A stretch of 64,000 nucleotides of DNA from APNM01 sp040361335 (lineage in GTDB: Bacteria > Pseudomonadota > Gammaproteobacteria > Nevskiales > Salinisphaeraceae), in assembly GCF_040361335.1 (NCBI RefSeq), contig NZ_APNM01000005.1, positions 62,001 through 126,000 of the forward strand. Reading direction: 5' to 3'. This document shows, piece after piece, positions 53,867-61,902 of the stretch. A model generated the notes under the pieces. It made no database searches, had not been told where the DNA came from, and saw only the letters and a list, made by a program, of their open reading frames with translations. Both the position numbers and the translations under genes were made by a program. The number at the start of each line of letters is the position of its first letter. Within the stretch, counting starts at the first letter, position 1.

Positions 53867-53950
53867 CGGAAGCAGGCGGGCGGGCACGGCGACATGGCGG
53901 CCGCGGGGAGCGGTCGCGCGGGAATCGCTTTGTCGGGCCCGAATCTTCAT
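53837..53950 (-). CDS. Putative leuA leader peptide
   Basis: A 37-codon frame starts at ATG 53950 and ends in TAA at 53837. Its last 14 codons read ARLLPLALALRLLP, with seven leucines, and use CTT and CTA as well as CTC and CTG, which is unusual for this GC-rich window. It sits between a promoter and leuA in the same direction, and its stop lies in a hairpin loop. This is the layout of an amino-acid attenuation leader. The ribosome-binding site is weak. Confidence 0.6.
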   Translation of the reverse strand: MKIRARQSDSRATAPRGRHVAVPARLLPLALALRLLP

Positions 53951-53980
53951 CGTGTGACGTATCGCCTTGAGGCGATGCCG

Positions 53981-54009
53981 ACTATAACGCAGGGGCCCCG
54001 GAGCGGCAA
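53981..54009 (-). promoter_or_regulatory. Promoter of the leuA leader
   Basis: On the minus strand TTGCCG (54009-54004) and TATAGT (53986-53981) are separated by 17 bases, a near-consensus sigma70 layout. A start near 53974 would begin about 24 bases before the leader-peptide ATG and 250 bases before leuA. Confidence 0.65.
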
Positions 54010-54024
54010 GGCCCGGCGCCCCGG

Positions 54025-54792
54025 TCAACGCCGGCGGCGCCACCAGCGGGCCACCGCCAGGGCCGGACCGGACGCGGCGTACACCAGGAAGGCGCCGAAC
54101 AGCACGCGGGGCGGATCCAGGGTCACCAGCACGAAGGCCAGCAGCACCACGAGGATATAGGTGAACGGCACCCGCTCCCGCAGGTTGAGGTCCTTGAAGC
54201 TCTGGTAGCGGATGTTGCTGACCATGAGCGCACCGGCGGCCACCGTGAGCGCGAACACCGGCAACAGCAGGTCGGCGCCGTCGAGACCGAAGTCGTGCGC
54301 GACCCAGACGAAGCCCACCAGCAGACCGGCCGCCGCGGGACTCGGCAGGCCCAGGAAGACCTTCTTCTCGCTGAGGCCGCCGCGGGTGACGTTGAAGCGG
54401 GCCAGGCGCAGCGCCGCCGAGGCCATGTAGAAGAAGGCGGCGAGCCAGCCCAGCTTGCCGCCGATGAGGTTGATGGCCTCGAAGCTCTGCAGGCTGAACA
54501 GGTAGGCGATCAGGCCCGCCGCGAGGCCGAAGGCCACGAGGTCGGCGAGGCTGTCGTACTGGATGCCGAAATCGCTCTGGGTATTGGTGAGCCGGGCCAC
54601 GCGCCCGTCGAGCATGTCGGTGAGCATGGCCGCGAAGATCGCCACGGCCGCGGCGTTGAAGCGCCCCTGGGTCGCGGCGATGATGGCGTAGAAGCCGGCG
54701 AACAGCGTGCCCGTGGTGAACAGGTTGGGCAGCAGGTAGATGCCGCGCCGACGCTGGCGCTCGCTCTCGGGGTTGCCGGGCTCTTCGGACAT
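54025..54792 (-). CDS. pssA: CDP-diacylglycerol-serine O-phosphatidyltransferase
   Basis: PssA makes phosphatidylserine from CDP-diacylglycerol and serine. The 255-residue membrane protein has about eight hydrophobic segments and the CDP-alcohol phosphatidyltransferase signature DG-x2-AR-x8-G-x3-D-x3-D, here DGRVARLTNTQSDFGIQYD followed by SLAD (residues about 64-86). It is the Bacillus-type membrane enzyme, not the E. coli ribosome-associated type. It follows the Psd-like gene by 28 bases, an expected partner pair. Confidence 0.95.
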   Translation of the reverse strand: MSEEPGNPESERQRRRGIYLLPNLFTTGTLFAGFYAIIAATQGRFNAAAVAIFAAMLTDMLDGRVARLTNTQSDFGIQYDSLADLVAFGLAAGLIAYLFSLQSFEAINLIGGKLGWLAAFFYMASAALRLARFNVTRGGLSEKKVFLGLPSPAAAGLLVGFVWVAHDFGLDGADLLLPVFALTVAAGALMVSNIRYQSFKDLNLRERVPFTYILVVLLAFVLVTLDPPRVLFGAFLVYAASGPALAVARWWRRRR

Positions 54793-54820
54793 GACGGTGA
54801 GTGTACCCGAGGCGGCGACG

Positions 54821-55474
54821 TCAGGCCGCCTGCCCCTGACCGCTGCCGTTACCGTTCTTCTTGTGCATCAGCTTTGCCAGCGCGCAGCAGCCGGCGGTCA
54901 CCCGCTGGTCCAGGTCGACTTCCAGCCGGGTGTCCACCGGCAGGTAGAGATCGATGCGGCGCGCCAGCCGGCGCATGCCGCAGCGCCGGCCCTGGCCCAC
55001 GCGCTCGCCGTAGCGGGCCTGGCAGGGACGCGCGCCGAACATGGCGCCCTCCGACACCGCGATCACGACATCGTCGCCCTCGTCCGTGCGGATCCACGAG
55101 GCGGTGCCGCGGAACTCCGGCCAGGCATCCGACGCCAGCTCCAGCACGGTGCCCTCCACCGGCGCCCGCAGGAAATACGAGCCGAAGCGGGCCACGTCGA
55201 GGCTCACGCGCACCGCTTCGCGATCCAGGAACGGGTCGTAGCATTCGCGGCGGTGGATCACCCGGCCGTCCGCTGGCGTGACCACGGCCAGGGGCTCGGC
55301 CAGGGCGCGCCGGTCGGCGTCGTGGAAATACCCGACCAGCAGGCCCGCGAGCCCCAGGAACGGCAGCAGGGCCCACCAGGCGAGGAAGCTGTAGGCCAGC
55401 AGGCCGCCGACCGCGGCGAGCGCGATCAGCGGCCAACCCTCGCGGGCCACGTGCAGGAAGGTGACGTTGCGCAT
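54821..55474 (-). CDS. Phosphatidylserine decarboxylase-like protein without the Gly-Ser pair
   Basis: The 217-residue protein has two N-terminal membrane helices (about residues 17-50) and the Psd fold with VTPADGRVIH, LRAPVEGTVLEL and WIRTDEGDDVVIAVSEGAMFGARP. Short-type decarboxylases cleave at a Gly-Ser pair in a block like FGSRVD. The corresponding block here reads RLARRIDLYLP (L170-A171-R172), so the serine that would become the pyruvoyl group is absent; the only nearby Gly-Ser (98-99) is in a different block. It sits between ilvC and pssA, the usual site of psd. It may be inactive or use another mechanism. Confidence 0.8.
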   Translation of the reverse strand: MRNVTFLHVAREGWPLIALAAVGGLLAYSFLAWWALLPFLGLAGLLVGYFHDADRRALAEPLAVVTPADGRVIHRRECYDPFLDREAVRVSLDVARFGSYFLRAPVEGTVLELASDAWPEFRGTASWIRTDEGDDVVIAVSEGAMFGARPCQARYGERVGQGRRCGMRRLARRIDLYLPVDTRLEVDLDQRVTAGCCALAKLMHKKNGNGSGQGQAA

Positions 55475-55522
55475 GCCGGAAACGGCCTGCCGGAAGTGTC
55501 GTGCTTACGTATACGCGCCGGA

Positions 55523-56539
55523 TCAGTTCTTGGACTTGTCGACGATCTTGTCCTTGCTGATCCAGGGCATCATGCCCCGCAGCTTGGCGCCGACCTTCTC
55601 GATCGGATGCTCGCGGGACAGCCGGCGGCCGGCCTTGAGCGTGGGCGTGCCCGCCTGGTTCTCGTTGATGAACTCGCGGGCGAACTTGCCGGTCTGGATC
55701 TCGCCGAGGATGCGACGCATCTCCGCCTTGGTGTCCTCGGTGATGATCCGGGGACCGCGGGTGAAGTCGCCGTACTCGGCCGTGTTGGAGATCGAGTAGC
55801 GCATGTTGGCGATACCGCCCTCGTAGATCAGGTCCACGATCAGCTTCACCTCGTGCAGGCACTCGAAGTAGGCCATCTCCGGCTCGTAGCCGGCCTCGAC
55901 CAGGGTCTCGAAACCGGCCTGGATCAGGGCGGTCATGCCGCCGCAGAGCACCGCCTGCTCGCCGAACAGGTCGGTCTCGGTCTCCTCGCGGAAGCTGGTC
56001 TCGATGACGCCGGCACGGCCGCCGCCGTTGGCCACGGCATAGGACAGGGCGATGTCCTTGGCCTGGCCGGAGGCGTCCTGGGCCACCGCGATCAGGCTGG
56101 GCACGCCGCCGCCCTTGACGTAGGTGGTGCGCACCAGATGGCCGGGGCCCTTGGGCGCGACCATGAACACGTCCAGGTCGGCGCGCGGCTCGATCAGCTC
56201 GAAATGCACGTTGAAGCCGTGCGCGAACGCGATCGCCGCACCCTGGCGGATATTGGGCTCGATCAGCTCGTTGTAGAGCGCGACCTGGTGCTCGTCCGGG
56301 GCCAGGATCATGACCACGTCGGCGGCGGCCACGGCGGACTCGATCTCGGCGACCGCGAGACCGGCCTCCTCGGCCTTCTTCCGGGACCCGGAGCCCTTGC
56401 GCAGGCCCACGGTGACATCGACCCCGGATTCCTTGAGGTTGTTCGCGTGGGCGTGGCCCTGCGAACCGTAGCCGATGATCGCGACCTTCTTGCCCTGGAT
56501 GATCGAGAGATCGCCATCCTTGTCGTAGTAGACGTTCAT
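55523..56539 (-). CDS. ilvC: Ketol-acid reductoisomerase (class I)
   Basis: IlvC isomerises and reduces acetolactate and acetohydroxybutyrate with NADPH and magnesium. The 338-residue protein begins MNVYYDKDGDLSIIQGKK, has the NADPH loop GYGSQGHAHANNL, the KGPGH motif and metal-site segments such as DLFGEQAVLCGG and YFECLHE. The ATG at 56539 follows the ilvN stop; a GTG two codons earlier has slightly better Shine-Dalgarno spacing. The ilvN-ilvC pair is co-directional, but ilvB is on the other strand. Confidence 0.97.
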   Translation of the reverse strand: MNVYYDKDGDLSIIQGKKVAIIGYGSQGHAHANNLKESGVDVTVGLRKGSGSRKKAEEAGLAVAEIESAVAAADVVMILAPDEHQVALYNELIEPNIRQGAAIAFAHGFNVHFELIEPRADLDVFMVAPKGPGHLVRTTYVKGGGVPSLIAVAQDASGQAKDIALSYAVANGGGRAGVIETSFREETETDLFGEQAVLCGGMTALIQAGFETLVEAGYEPEMAYFECLHEVKLIVDLIYEGGIANMRYSISNTAEYGDFTRGPRIITEDTKAEMRRILGEIQTGKFAREFINENQAGTPTLKAGRRLSREHPIEKVGAKLRGMMPWISKDKIVDKSKN

Positions 56540-56541
56540 GC

Positions 56542-57051
56542 TCACGTTATCGTCTCCGAGCCCGTATGTTCGTAGCGTAAACCGATCTCGCCGGGCGTCA
56601 CCGCCATGGCGCCGCTGCGGATCACCTCCCGTAGCCGGCCGGTGGCCCCGAGGGCCGAGACCAGCTCGCCGACGGCCTCCCCGGTGCCGAGGAACCGGAT
56701 CGTCCGGATACCGTCGCGGTCATCTATCACCTCCGCGCCCGCGCGCGCGATGCAGTCGTCCACCGACTTATCGGCCGCGGCCTTGGCGAACAACAGCTCG
56801 CTCTCGATGTGCTCGCCGCCGGTCATGTCGAGCACGTCGATCACGTCGACCAGCTTCAGCAGTTGCCGGTTGATCTGCTCGACCACGTCGTCGGTGCCGG
56901 TGGTGACCAGCGTGAGCCGCGACACGGTGACGTCGTCGGTCGGCGCCACGTTCAGCGACTCGATATTGAAACCGCGCTGCGAGAACATGCCGGCGACGCG
57001 CACCAGCGCGCCCGCCTCGTTCTGCATCAGGATGGAGATGATATGCCGCAT
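56542..57051 (-). CDS. ilvN: Acetolactate synthase small (regulatory) subunit
   Basis: IlvN is the valine-sensitive regulatory subunit of acetolactate synthase. The 169-residue protein has an N-terminal ACT domain, MRHIISILMQNEAGALVRV and FSQRGFNIESLNVAPT, and a C-terminal domain with the conserved RSGAMAVTPGE end. The ATG at 57051 gives the family N-terminus. Its stop overlaps the ilvC upstream region, so ilvN-ilvC form an operon. It is divergent from ilvB across 346 bases. Confidence 0.96.
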   Translation of the reverse strand: MRHIISILMQNEAGALVRVAGMFSQRGFNIESLNVAPTDDVTVSRLTLVTTGTDDVVEQINRQLLKLVDVIDVLDMTGGEHIESELLFAKAAADKSVDDCIARAGAEVIDDRDGIRTIRFLGTGEAVGELVSALGATGRLREVIRSGAMAVTPGEIGLRYEHTGSETIT

Positions 57052-57130
57052 GGGCGCCAAATCGCGGGTTTTGCCCGCCCGACCCCCTGAAAAGAAAGCG
57101 CGCACCCTAATCCCAACGGGGGAGAAAATC

Positions 57131-57194
57131 AACCGTGCGGACCGTGCCGCGGTCCGCACGGTTGTCCCGGACGCGCAAAAGCGCGATCCGGGAC
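57131..57194. promoter_or_regulatory. Two tandem hairpins in the ilvN-ilvB divergent region
   Basis: The 346-base gap between ilvN and ilvB holds two strong stems. The first pairs 57131-57144 with 57150-57163 (14 perfect pairs, 5-base loop). The second pairs 57164-57171 with 57187-57194 and has an inner 5-bp stem with AAAA loop. In the ilvN direction the first stem is followed by GATTTTCT, a terminator-like tail about 80 bases before the ilvN start. They may attenuate ilvN-ilvC. No clear Ile/Val/Leu-rich leader peptide was found. Confidence 0.55.
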
Positions 57195-57397
57195 CCGGGA
57201 AGCCTTCGACTCACAATCCAAGCGAAAACGCGTTCCGTAACCCAGCGGATTGAGACACGCCGACTGCCGACGCCCACCGCGGACCTGGAGCCAGGATCAC
57301 GCCCGACGGCATCGCCCGGCCAGCGCCGCCCATTACCCCCACCGCGCCGCCATGCGATAAACTATCGGGTTTCCCGACACCGATTTCAGGCAACACG

Positions 57398-59239
57398 ATG
57401 GCCCAGGCCCGAACCGAACCCACCGACCACCCCCGGCACCCGCTGGCCGGTACCCGCCTCTCCGGCGCGGAGATGATCGTGCAGGTACTGGCCGACGAGG
57501 GCGTGGACACGGTATTCGGTTACTCCGGCGGCGCCATCCTGCCGACCTACGACGCCATCTTCCGGTTCAACCGGGAGCACCACGACCGCCTGCCGCTGAT
57601 CGTGCCCGCCAACGAGCAGGGCGCCGGCTTCATGGCGGCCGGCTACGCGCGCGCCTCCGGCAAGGTGGGCGTGGCCGTGGTCACTTCCGGCCCCGGCGCC
57701 ACCAACACCGTCACCCCGGTGCGCGACTGCATGGCCGATTCCGTGCCCATGGTCCTGATCTGCGGCCAGGTCGCCCGCGCCGCGGTCGGTACCGACGCCT
57801 TCCAGGAGGCGCCGGTGTCCAACATCATGAGCTCGGCGGCCAAGCACGTGTTCCTGGTCACCGAGCCGGAGAAGCTGGAGGCGACCGTGCGCACGGCGTT
57901 CGAGATCGCGCGCTCCGGCCGTCCGGGCCCGGTGGTCATCGACGTGCCCAAGGACGTCCAGAACTGGGAGGGCGAGTTCCGCGGCGAGGGCGTGCTGCCG
58001 ATCCCCGGCTACCGCCAGCGCATGAACGCGCTCGCCGCCAACCACATCGACGACGCCGAGTGCGCCGACTTCTTCCGCATGCTCAGCCAGGCGGAGCGGC
58101 CGCTGATCTACGCCGGCGGCGGCGTGATCAACGGCGACGCCGCGCAGCCCATGCGCGACCTGGCGCAGGCCTTCGGCATCCCGGTGGTGACCACGCTGAT
58201 GGGCATCGGCGCCTTCGATACCACCGATCCCCTGTCCCTGCACATGCTGGGCATGCACGGCACCGCCTACGCCAACTACGCGGTGGACGACTGCGACTTC
58301 CTGATCGCCATGGGCGCGCGCTTCGACGATCGCGTGGCGGCCGTGCCGGACAAGTTCGCGCCGCAGGCCAAGCACATCGCCCACTTCGACACCGACGCCT
58401 CCGAGATCAACAAGGTCAAGGCGGTGGACTGGCAGCACGTGGGCGTGCTCGCCGAGAGCCTGCAGCGCCTGCTGGCCTATGGCCGCGAGATCGGTTTCAG
58501 CCGCGACTTCAGCGACTGGCACGCGCACGTGGCCGACCTCAAGGCCCGCTACGCGATGAACTACGACCGTGAGTCGGAGCTGATCCAGCCCTACTACGTG
58601 GTCGAGGAGATCAACCGCCTGACCGGCGGCGAGGCCGTGATCGCCACCGGCGTCGGCCAGCACCAGATGTGGGCCGCCCAGTACTTCGATTTCCGGCACC
58701 CGCGCCTGTGGCTGACCTCCGGCTCCATGGGCACCATGGGCTTCGGCCTGCCGGCGGCCATCGGCGCCCAGTTCGCGCAGCGCGACCGGCTGGTGATCGA
58801 TATCGACGGCGATGCCTCGATTCGCATGAACCTGGGCGAGCTGGAGACGGTGACCACCTACGACCTGCCGCTGAAGATCGTGGTGCTGAACAATTTCGGC
58901 GACGGCATGGTCAAGCAGTGGCAGAAGCTCTTCTTCAAGGGCCGGCTGTCCGCCTCGGACAAGTCGCTGCACAAGAAGGACTTCGTCAAGGCCGCCGAGG
59001 CCGACGGCTTCGAGTTCGCCCGGCGCCTGGACCGCAAGGCGGACGTGCCGGCCGTGATCAAGGAGTTCATCGAATTCCAGGGACCGGCGTTCCTGGAGGT
59101 GATCATCGACCCGGACGCCGGCGTCTACCCCATGGTGGGCCCCGGCATGAGCTACCGCGAGATGATCACCGGCGACCACATCCCCAACCGCTACGACAAC
59201 GCCGGGGACGCGGAAGTGGATCAGTCGGAAGCCTTCTGA
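57398..59239 (+). CDS. ilvB: Acetolactate synthase large (catalytic) subunit
   Basis: The thiamine-diphosphate enzyme condenses pyruvate units for valine, leucine and isoleucine synthesis. The 613-residue protein shows GYSGGAILPTYDAI, the catalytic-Glu ANEQGAGFMAAGYARASG, GRPGPVVIDVPKD, the FAD-region GARFDDRV and the ThDP motif DIDGDASIRMNLGELETV. The ATG at 57398 gives a family-like N-terminus after a short extension. It is transcribed away from ilvN-ilvC, which is unusual, since ilvB and ilvN are normally adjacent in the same direction. Confidence 0.95.
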   Translation: MAQARTEPTDHPRHPLAGTRLSGAEMIVQVLADEGVDTVFGYSGGAILPTYDAIFRFNREHHDRLPLIVPANEQGAGFMAAGYARASGKVGVAVVTSGPGATNTVTPVRDCMADSVPMVLICGQVARAAVGTDAFQEAPVSNIMSSAAKHVFLVTEPEKLEATVRTAFEIARSGRPGPVVIDVPKDVQNWEGEFRGEGVLPIPGYRQRMNALAANHIDDAECADFFRMLSQAERPLIYAGGGVINGDAAQPMRDLAQAFGIPVVTTLMGIGAFDTTDPLSLHMLGMHGTAYANYAVDDCDFLIAMGARFDDRVAAVPDKFAPQAKHIAHFDTDASEINKVKAVDWQHVGVLAESLQRLLAYGREIGFSRDFSDWHAHVADLKARYAMNYDRESELIQPYYVVEEINRLTGGEAVIATGVGQHQMWAAQYFDFRHPRLWLTSGSMGTMGFGLPAAIGAQFAQRDRLVIDIDGDASIRMNLGELETVTTYDLPLKIVVLNNFGDGMVKQWQKLFFKGRLSASDKSLHKKDFVKAAEADGFEFARRLDRKADVPAVIKEFIEFQGPAFLEVIIDPDAGVYPMVGPGMSYREMITGDHIPNRYDNAGDAEVDQSEAF

Positions 59240-59293
59240 CGGCCGCGGGGCAAACGCCCCGCGGTCGCGTTCCCGTGCGTATCCGGAGGGCCC

Positions 59294-60277
59294 ATGACCC
59301 GGATCGTCACGGAAAAGGAACTGACCGGCCACGTCGCCGCGGACGCCGACGGCCTGGACGCGGTGGCGGACGGCTTCGCCCGGCTCGGTCGCGGCGAGGT
59401 GACGTTGCCGCCGATCCTGGGCCTGGAGATCCCGGACGCCAACGGCGCCGCCGACGCCAAGGCCGCCTACGTGCGCGGCTGGGACCGCTTCGCGATCAAG
59501 GTCTCGACCCGCTTCTTCGACAACCCCCGCATCGGCCTGCCCAGCGCCGGCGGCATGATGGCGGTGCTCGACGCCGGCACCGGCCGGGTCGAGGCGGTGC
59601 TGCTGGACAACGGTTACCTCACCACCGTGCGCACCGCCCTGGCCGGCGCCCTGGCGGCGCGCCACCTGGCGCCCGAGCGGGTGGCCACCGTCGGCGTCCT
59701 CGGCGCCGGCGGCCAGGCCCGCTGGCAGCTCCGCGCCCTGCGGCTGGTGCGCGATTTCCGGCGCGTGTTCGTGTACGGCCGGGACCCGGAGCGCGCCAAG
59801 GCCTGCGCGCGCGAGATGGCCGGCGAACTCGATCGCGACGTGACGGCCGCCGAATCCGCCGAGGCCGCGGTGCGCGGCGCCGATGTGGTGGTCACCACCA
59901 CGCCCGCGACCGCGCCGCTGGTGCGGGCCGAATGGCTCGGCCCCGGCCAGCACATCACCGCGATGGGCTCGGACGCCGGCCACAAGAACGAGCTCGATCC
60001 GGCCGCCCTGGCCGCCGCCGACGTCCTGGTCTGCGATGCCGTGGCCCAGTGCCGGGAACGCGGCGAGCTGCGCCACGCCCTCGCCGGCGGCACCCTGCCC
60101 GATACCGACAATGTCCGCGAACTGGGGGCGATCGTCGCCGGCGCCGTGCCGGGCCGCGAGAACCAGGACCAGCTCACCGTCGCCGACCTGACGGGGGTCG
60201 GTGTCCAGGACACCGCCATCGCCCGGCTCGCGCTGGATCGCGCCGAGGCGCGGGGCCTGGGCACGGTCCTCGACTGA
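59294..60277 (+). CDS. Ornithine cyclodeaminase/mu-crystallin family protein, EutC-like
   Basis: The 327-residue protein has an N-terminal dimerisation domain with LPPILGLEIP and FAIKVSTRFFDNP, the Lys-containing substrate region, an NAD-binding motif VGVLGAGGQARWQLRAL, VTTTPATAPLVRAEWL, GQHITAMGSDAGHKNELDP and a late LTGVGVQDTAIA. This pattern is closest in memory to the EutC branch linked with ectoine catabolism, but no other eut or doe genes are nearby. The substrate could be ornithine or another amino acid. It follows ilvB by 54 bases. Confidence 0.85.
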   Translation: MTRIVTEKELTGHVAADADGLDAVADGFARLGRGEVTLPPILGLEIPDANGAADAKAAYVRGWDRFAIKVSTRFFDNPRIGLPSAGGMMAVLDAGTGRVEAVLLDNGYLTTVRTALAGALAARHLAPERVATVGVLGAGGQARWQLRALRLVRDFRRVFVYGRDPERAKACAREMAGELDRDVTAAESAEAAVRGADVVVTTTPATAPLVRAEWLGPGQHITAMGSDAGHKNELDPAALAAADVLVCDAVAQCRERGELRHALAGGTLPDTDNVRELGAIVAGAVPGRENQDQLTVADLTGVGVQDTAIARLALDRAEARGLGTVLD

Positions 60278-60422
60278 AGCCGGCGAACTCGTCAGGAAGG
60301 CATCCAGCCCTCGCGGCAGACCCCGTCGCTTGCCACGAACCCCGTATGCGACCGCCGCGGATGCGCAACGACGCCGTCATGCCGTCATACCGCGCGCCAT
60401 CGCCTCATGATACTTTCGCCGC

Positions 60423-61841
60423 ATGCCGCGCCGAACCAAGATCGTCGCCACCCTGGGGCCGGCCACCGACGGGCCGGACGTGCTCGCCGCTTTGCTCGAC
60501 GCGGGCGTGGACGTCGTGCGGCTGAACTTCTCGCACGGCGACCCGGGGTCGCACCGCGAGCGGGCGGCGCGGGTGCGTGCGCTCGCCGCGGAAAAGCGGC
60601 GGCCGGTCGCCGTCCTCGGTGACCTCCAGGGGCCCAAGATCCGCATCGAATCCTTCGCCGGCGGCGCCGTCGACCTCGTCGAGGGCCGCGCCTTCGCCCT
60701 CGACGCCGCCCTGCCCGCGGACGCCGGCAACGACGAGGTCGTGGGCGTGGCCTATCCCGACCTGCCCCGGGATGTCGCCCCCGGCGCCGAACTGCTGCTG
60801 GACGACGGCGCCATCGAGCTGGTGGTCGAGCGCGTGACCGGCACCCGCATCGACTGCCGGGTGCGTACCGGCGGCCGCCTGGGTGACCGGAAAGGCTTGA
60901 ACCTGCGCGGCGGCGGCCTGTCCGCCGGCGGCCTGGGCGACAAGGACGCCGCCGACATCCGCCTGGCCGCCGAACTGGAGGTGGATTTCCTGGCGGTGTC
61001 CTTCCCGCGTTCGGCGACGGACCTGGAAGAGGCACGCGGCCTGTTGCACGCGGCCGGCGGCCGGGCCCGGCTGGTGGCCAAGATCGAACGCGCCGAGGCG
61101 GTGGCGGACCTGGAGGCCGTGATCGGGGCCGCGGACGCGGTGATGGTGGCGCGCGGCGATCTCGGCGTGGAGATCGGCGACGCCGAGCTGCCGGCGGTCC
61201 AGAAGCGCATCATCTCGCAGGCCCGGGAGATGAACCGTCCCGTCATCACGGCGACCCAGATGATGGAGTCCATGGTCGACAGCCCCCGGCCCACCCGGGC
61301 CGAGGTGCTGGACGTGGCCAACGCCGTGCTCGACGGCACCGACGCGGTGATGCTCTCGGCCGAGAGCGCGGTGGGCGCCTACCCGGTGCAGGCCGTGGCC
61401 GCGATGGCGCGTATCTGCGCCGGCGCCGAGCGCGAGCAGGCGGCGCCCCGCTCGGCCGCCCACGTGGAGACACACTTCCGGCGCACCGACGAGGCCATCG
61501 CCATGGCCACCGTCTACACCGCCACCCACATGCACGCGGACGCCATCGTCGCGCTGACCGACTCCGGCACCACCGCGCTGCTGATGTCGCGCCAGGACGT
61601 GCCGGTGCCGATCTATGCCCTCACGGCCTATCCCGAGACCCGGCGTTTCCTGGCCCTGTGCCGGGGCGTCTACCCGGTGGACTTCGAGCCCAGCGCGATC
61701 GAGGGCCCGACCCCCATCCGCGAGGCCATCGCCCGCCTGCGGGAGATGGGCGCCGTGCGCGAGGGCCAGCGCGTGCTGGTCACCAAGGGGGATTTCACCG
61801 GCCCCGGCGGCACCAACGCCATGAAGATCGTCACCGTGTAG
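60423..61841 (+). CDS. pyk: Pyruvate kinase
   Basis: Pyk makes pyruvate and ATP from phosphoenolpyruvate. The 472-residue chain starts RRTKIVATLGPATD, has the VRLNFSHG motif, DLQGPKIRI, the catalytic LVAKIERAEAV, VMVARGDLGVEI and TATQMMESM. It has the usual A, B and C domains, with a C-terminal allosteric domain ending at ALTDSGTTALLMS and beyond. The gene stands alone between the cyclodeaminase and the hydrolase genes. Confidence 0.97.
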   Translation: MPRRTKIVATLGPATDGPDVLAALLDAGVDVVRLNFSHGDPGSHRERAARVRALAAEKRRPVAVLGDLQGPKIRIESFAGGAVDLVEGRAFALDAALPADAGNDEVVGVAYPDLPRDVAPGAELLLDDGAIELVVERVTGTRIDCRVRTGGRLGDRKGLNLRGGGLSAGGLGDKDAADIRLAAELEVDFLAVSFPRSATDLEEARGLLHAAGGRARLVAKIERAEAVADLEAVIGAADAVMVARGDLGVEIGDAELPAVQKRIISQAREMNRPVITATQMMESMVDSPRPTRAEVLDVANAVLDGTDAVMLSAESAVGAYPVQAVAAMARICAGAEREQAAPRSAAHVETHFRRTDEAIAMATVYTATHMHADAIVALTDSGTTALLMSRQDVPVPIYALTAYPETRRFLALCRGVYPVDFEPSAIEGPTPIREAIARLREMGAVREGQRVLVTKGDFTGPGGTNAMKIVTV

Positions 61842-61902
61842 GAGCCGTGCCGCGTTTCCGGTATGTTGCGAGCGGCAACCGCGTCGACAACGGAGAACGG
61901 AC

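Noticed and set aside
57211..57360. Minus-strand short frame containing Gly-Val-Ile-Leu near the ilvN leader hairpins, considered as an ilv leader peptide
   Set aside because: Too few Ile/Val/Leu codons in a row and no ribosome site, so it is not convincing as an attenuation peptide.
57386..60076. 896-codon minus-strand frame opposite ilvB and the cyclodeaminase
   Set aside because: Antisense shadow spanning two well-supported genes and the gap between them; no family motifs.
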